DNA of 64,000 nt from Vitrella brassicaformis (Eukaryota; Sar; Vitrellaceae), in the NCBI GenBank assembly GCA_001179505.1, contig CDMY01000289.1, positions 62,441 to 126,440 on the forward strand. The letters are read 5' to 3'. Shown piece by piece: positions 59,831 to 64,000 of this stretch. The translations under genes and the position numbers were made by a program. The stretch's first letter is position 1; each line of letters starts with the position of its first letter. The notes under the pieces were generated by a model. That model had not been told where the DNA came from. It was given only the letters and a program-made list of their open reading frames with translations, and did no database searches.

Positions 59831-60139
59831 TGTGCGACTGCGAGATGGATTACGCATGGCAGCCTTACCATCCCAGCACTGAGCTGCCTCTCCTGACCTA
59901 CACTCACTGTCTGTGCCGTACCTCATCGTGCGTGGGTGCGCGTGGGAGAGGGACGGGGAACCCACGAACAGTCTCTGCTATCGAGCTTGGGCTGCATCTG
60001 AAGTCAACAACCAACACAAAAACAGACAAGTGCAGTGCCACGCAAAGGTAACGTCGCTTTCTCAATCGCCATCTTCGTGGCGCTTAGTAGGGATGAATGT
60101 CTGGTGAGGGCGAGGGCGAAAATCCCGGGCGTGGGCGTC

Positions 60140-61400
60140 AATTGGTCTGAAAAGCAACGCGAATCGTGACCAAACGGAAAACCCACCCCCACATCGGAGG
60201 CCCCAGTAAACGTAACTTACCGGGAGGAGAAGGGGGAAGGAAAGGAGGCGCGAAGGGAAGAAGGCAATGAAGCTGGAATGGAAGCGGTTTGGAGCGGACT
60301 GGTGTGGTCAAAACGGTTTGTCGCCCGTCTCCGTCGATTATTAATTTCTCACCTCTGGATTGCCTTTGCCCCCCCATTTCCCGTTGATTCAGCGATGCAG
60401 GCGGGTCGGCGGTAGACGATGAGTAGTCTGCAGGACGCCAGAGACAGAACTTCAAAACGTTTCTGTCTGACACCGAAGCCAGGGCAGCACCCTCTCTCTC
60501 TCTCTCTGTCTCTCTCTCTCTGTCTCTCTCAGATAAGACCTGCAGCATTCGGAGGGTTGACGGCTTTAGTAGAGCAACAGCACAGCAAAGGGTCTAACAG
60601 TCTGGCATCGCCGGCCTGTTTGAAGAAAAATACGAAGAAGACAAAAAAGACAAAAGGTCGTTCTGTTTTCGTCTCCAGGCTCCAAAAAGCGGCGGGAGGA
60701 GGCGGCGGGCAGCCTACCAAGGCAAAGCACTTGCCTGCATGTCTCCTACGATCCACGAGTCGGCGTCGATGGCCAGAGACGGGATGTCTTGATTGAAATC
60801 TGACGAGAAAAGACAACATTGAATCTTCCAAGTCGGATACCATGGAAGACACCATTTGGAGGGGCGTGCAGGTGGCTTGCACCCTATACAGCGCATACAC
60901 ATGTCAGCAAACTCGCACTCATCAACTCGCGCACTCATCCACTCACCTGTCACTGAGAGGTGGTTGGCCGACTGACCAACGAAAGAGCGCCTCTTGCACG
61001 AGCGTGCCGACACCAGCGGGGCATTGCCACCCGTCACTGGTAAGCCGAAGGAGGAGGACGGCTGCCGACGAGGGCGCAAAGGGACTGGATTGTCGGGGAG
61101 ATAGACGGCGGGTAGGGAGGGCCATGGGAGGCCGACGCGGGGCGAATGCGGTGGTGCAACGAGGAAGCCGACACAAAGCCAACACAAACGAAAGGAGCGG
61201 TGAACGGGAGAAGGCAACGAGGCTGGAATGGAAGCGAATTGGAGCTGTAGCATAAAAAAATTTGTCGGGCGTCTCCCCGTCGAGATTTACATTCTCGCCA
61301 TTTTTCTCTTCCCCCCCCAATTTCGGCACTGATGAGGCCATCCAAAGCTTTGTGCCCCATCGGGGCAAGACATGGCCCGAAATAGGAGCGTACTGCAAGT
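60140..61400. repeat. Pair of ~150-200 bp direct repeats
   Basis: Copies around 60230-60380 and 61190-61310 share GAAGAAGGCAATGAAGCTGG versus GAGAAGGCAACGAGGCTGG, both followed by AATGGAAGCG. They also share TTTGTCGCCCGTCTCCGTCG versus TTTGTCGGGCGTCTCCCCGT, then an ATT-rich end and a pyrimidine/C-run. They lie about 0.96 kb apart in the same orientation, on either side of the exons at 60529-60885. Confidence 0.5.
60529..60885 (-). CDS. 3' exons of an unresolved gene
   Basis: Reading leftwards: GASHLHAPPN (near 60850-60885), then exon 60735-60799 (DFNQDIPSLAIDADSWIVGD, MQ), then a last exon to TGA 60529 (GDARLLDPLLCCCSTKAVNP, PNAAGLI). Phases agree. The intron between the last two starts with GCAAGT, a typical GC donor. 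The 5' end was not found; candidates further right (61040 region) are not phase-compatible. CCC in the tail could be palmitoylated. No family. Confidence 0.4.
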   Translation of the reverse strand, partial: RVQATCTPLQMVSSMVSDLEDSMLSFLVRFQSRHPVSGHRRRLVDRRRHAGKCFALVGCPPPPPAAFWSLETKTERPFVFFVFFVFFFKQAGDARLLDPLLCCCSTKAVNPPNAAGLI

Positions 61401-61923
61401 GGGAGGCGTGGCTGCCCTCTTGTCTGCGCCATTTATGTCAGTCGACCACCAACAAGAGCAAGAGTCAATGTATTGCACCCTTCCCTGCAGCAAGTGCACC
61501 TGCGTTTGTGTCTTGACACGTATTGCACATGTCTGCCCTGCCAGGTGGGTGTTTCTCTCTCAAATACAAGTCAGTCCACAAAATACAGCTCACTCCATGC
61601 CAGACCACACAAATCATCCATCCATCCATCCATGTAAGAAGGTCAGTACACGATGACAAACAGCAGGCACCCAGAAGCACTTAAGACTTGCTTTCCCTCC
61701 AGCCTGCTTTCCCTAGCTGCTGCTCTCGCCGCCGTCCTCTCATCGGTGATCGGCCAGCGGCAATCACATGACAAAGGAATACAGACGGGATGAATTTTGA
61801 CATGACAATCGGTGTGATGTCATGTTATGTGTGTGACAAAGGCAGTGAGTGAGTGATGCCATCCGTCCACTCCACTTACAGTACAGTCAGTGACAGCACA
61901 GCCGTCCCCCCGTGTGTTTCCGT

Positions 61924-62939
61924 TCAGCAGCAGCACTTTCGGCTCCGACCTGTATACACACACACATGATTGAACACACGTGTTCATCAGATACATACAT
62001 ACTGCGAGCGCCGAGCGGGCCCATGTGTGGCTACTTACGTGGCGGATAGCGACGCCCCCACCAGCAGCAACGGTCGCAGCAATTGTCGCCGGGCGGGCCT
62101 CCCCCGCCACCACCACCGTCTCGGTCACACCAGCAGACGCACAGCAACCGCACACAGCAACACTCATCCGTAGCGACATCCGGTTCCGCCACAGCAACTG
62201 CGTGTAGCTGACACACACACACGCGCGCACGCACACACACACACAGGTACGTGTTGTGTTGGATTCATGTATCTTTTTCCAGCCAGACAAACAAGTACCA
62301 TGGGCATTGGTTGGCGAGAACTCTCCTGCTGAGGCGCCGCGCGCGGAACATGGTAGTAAATCGGGGCCGCAACCTGACGTCACACAGGAGTGTGTGAGGT
62401 CACTCATGATGCCATCTTGGCCGTCTTGTGTCTACCTGCTGATAAGCCGGTGGCCAGTAAGTGGTTCTGTAGGTGGGGCGTGTGGCGGTGAAGGGCTGCG
62501 AAGACACCTGTACCTGCACACACGACCAGCACCGAGACGAGAGATCTCTCCTCACCATTCACACGCAGTTTCTTGTCCATTGACCTGCTGCTCTGGCCCT
62601 CGTGTCAGTCCCTCAGTCACCTCCTGACCATACAGTGCCATACAACAGACATTCTGTAGGGAAAGCACAAAACCGCTCTGTACCACTTCGAGCATCTGTG
62701 TCCGAATGTTGGTGCCATGGTGAACATCCGCCTGTGTCGCATATGCCAACGGCGGTGTGCGGGGGATCGGTGGCGTGAGACGTTCTTGAGGCAACGTTGA
62801 CACTGGCAGACAGACGCAGACGCAGAAGCAGAAAACAACATGAGTGCGCTCAACATTCACGTGTTTGCTATGTGTCCTCACGTTGCGGCGATGGCACGTA
62901 GCTTTCCACCACCGATGGTTGCTCGCGGACAGCCAACAT
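61924..62939 (-). CDS. Pro/Tyr/Gln-rich protein with a Cys-rich CCC tail
   Basis: Seven phase-consistent exons from ATG 62939: MLAVREQPSVVESYVPSPQ, LSTLPQERLTPPIPRTPP, QADVHHGTNIRTQMLEV, NVCCMALYGQEVTEGLTRGP, VQVSSQPFTATRPTYRTTYW, VAAPIYYHVPRAAPQQESSR and finally LHAVAVAEPDVATDECCCVR, LLCVCWCDRDGGGGGGGPPG, DNCCDRCCWWGRRYPP. The last micro-exon codes RRSRKCCC and a stop at 61924. About 200 residues. The Pro/Tyr/Gln region followed by cysteine clusters resembles small membrane-attached PxYxP/Cys-tail proteins in general form. The 15 or so clustered cysteines suggest palmitoylation or metal binding. No named family. Confidence 0.55.
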
Positions 62940-63639
62940 ACCTACACACGCACACCACGGGGCCAATGAGTCCAACAAGAGGGTCTGCCTCCTTCTGTCG
63001 TTCTCTCTTCCTCGCTGCTGTGGCCTCTCCTGACGTGCAAATGGGAGTCAATGACTATGGGAACAGGCAAGGGGACCAGAACGACGCGCCACAGAAGGCG
63101 AAATTGGGACGGCTGGAAATTGGAGATGCGGAGATCGTGCGAGCTTGAAAGAGGCGAGCTGACAGAGATCGCCCTGGCAAAGGAACGCGACGGGAGCAGC
63201 TTGCGAACTAAATATCGGGCCGGGGCAACTGGTGAGCGTGTGATTCTCTTTCAGATGAATGAATCATTGATTCTCTTTCAGACCCCGCAAGCGTGTGTGA
63301 TGGACGCCCACAACTGGAAGCCCACAGCGGTAAGCAAGGACGGGTTGCCTCCGGATCCAAATCGTTGATTGTTGATTGTCCGGCTCGGAGGCCGTCAGGA
63401 GTCCGGCAGCAGTTGACAGGGAGGGTTAGGGAGAGAAGAAGGAACTGTCCAAGCCCTCAACAGTGGTAGGACACCAGCTCAGTGATTCGTCATTCGGGTG
63501 GACCATCGTCATGTTTGTACTTGGCATACCGGTTGTGCCAGCAGCAGCAAGAACACGCCACCACACAGGCACCCACCCAGGTATTGAATGAATGAATGCC
63601 TAGCACCAAGATCTTTCGATGGGTTGCGTCATGATGCAG

Positions 63640-63711
63640 ATCCGACGCTGGGAGCCGGCAGAAGCTCTAGCTGAGGAGAAGGAGCAGAAGCAAGAGCCGC
63701 CCCAGCCAACG
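63640..63711 (+). CDS. Single probable exon of a gene running off the window
   Basis: 24 codons flanked by CAG and GTAGGA: IRRWEPAEALAEEKEQKQEP, PQPT. Charged, helix-like. The continuation downstream (Gln/Pro-rich) and upstream (63290s, DAHNWKPTA) is uncertain. Confidence 0.3.
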
Positions 63712-63967
63712 GTAGGACACCAGCCCAGGAACATGCCACCCCAGCAGGAGTTGCCTGCCCCGCCCACCGCCCAGCAGCAGCAGAGCTACGCCTCCACATC
63801 AAGCGCAACCAAGGGGACGGGCGAGCAATATACTTTTGCTCCTTGTGTGGGTTGTAATGCGATGCGTGTATGCACGCGTCGGATGGTGCAGCAAGTGACG
63901 ACGACGACGGCCTTCTGCTGCCCGAGCCCACGGTAGGTCGTTGGGTCAGGAATGTGTCACGTACAAT

Positions 63968-63969
<2 letters not shown>

Positions 63970-63998
<29 letters not shown>

Positions 63999-63999
63999 C
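63970..63999. repeat. Homopolymer of 30 C
   Basis: An uninterrupted run of 30 cytosines at the window's right edge. It may be a true poly-C tract or an assembly artefact at a contig end. Confidence 0.8.
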
Positions 64000-64000
64000 A

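Noticed and set aside
63290-63330. Similarity of DAHNWKPTA to the methyltransferase segment DVHNWKAP at 51765
   Set aside because: Too short (a handful of residues) and the flanks are unrelated; probably chance.

Overview
The window is nuclear DNA of a GC-rich, intron-dense protist. Genes have many short exons separated by spliceosomal introns of about 50-150 nt. The introns carry (TG)n runs just upstream of the 3' AG, and the whole window is full of TGTG, GACA/GTCT and ATGG/CATC microsatellites. The gene style fits an alveolate: a class I HDAC, a CDPK-free calmodulin-like protein, a 'VKNTFI...RRSRS' protein, membrane RBR ligases and a probable axonemal protein. My best guess is a chromerid close to Vitrella brassicaformis. 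This is inferred from style and memory, not from a search.

Layout. 0-13.6 kb: the 5' end of a secreted Gln/Pro/Tyr-rich protein, a protein with an embedded ubiquitin domain, S-adenosylmethionine synthetase, a two-TM protein, and two head-to-head RING-between-RING (RBR) ubiquitin ligases with C-terminal membrane segments. A non-coding tandem repeat and an unrecognised conserved gene follow. 13.9-26.3 kb: a membrane-anchored SET-domain protein of the Rubisco-LSMT/SETD type. Next come a class I histone deacetylase and a calmodulin-like gene, enclosed between two inverted copies of a ~0.8-0.9 kb gene-bearing repeat, and then an F-box-like protein. 26.5-32.8 kb: a divergent pair of low-complexity, probably nuclear proteins, one with repeated acidic motifs and one with RD/RE mixed-charge tracts. 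35.1-40.3 kb: a segmental tandem duplication carrying a small gene twice, plus a full copy and a fragment of an MGNC-started F-box-like gene. 40.4-45.1 kb: a large multi-exon protein with features of ciliary proteins. 47.4-52 kb: a ketopantoate reductase with a long C-terminal extension, divergent from a METTL27-like methyltransferase. 53.4-63 kb: several minus-strand genes, including a tandem pair built from unusually many very short exons, and a small protein with a Cys-rich tail ending in CCC.

Functional links are modest. AdoMet synthetase makes the methyl donor for the SET and METTL27-like enzymes. The ubiquitin-like protein, the two RBR ligases and the F-box-like proteins all concern ubiquitin signalling. 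The SET protein, HDAC and the two low-complexity proteins concern regulation or chromatin. Nothing suggests an operon. Several neighbours are divergent with 120-340 bp between starts, so shared promoters are likely. Exon models were built by eye from reading frame, GT(GC)/AG sites and phase; spans are firmer than every internal junction.
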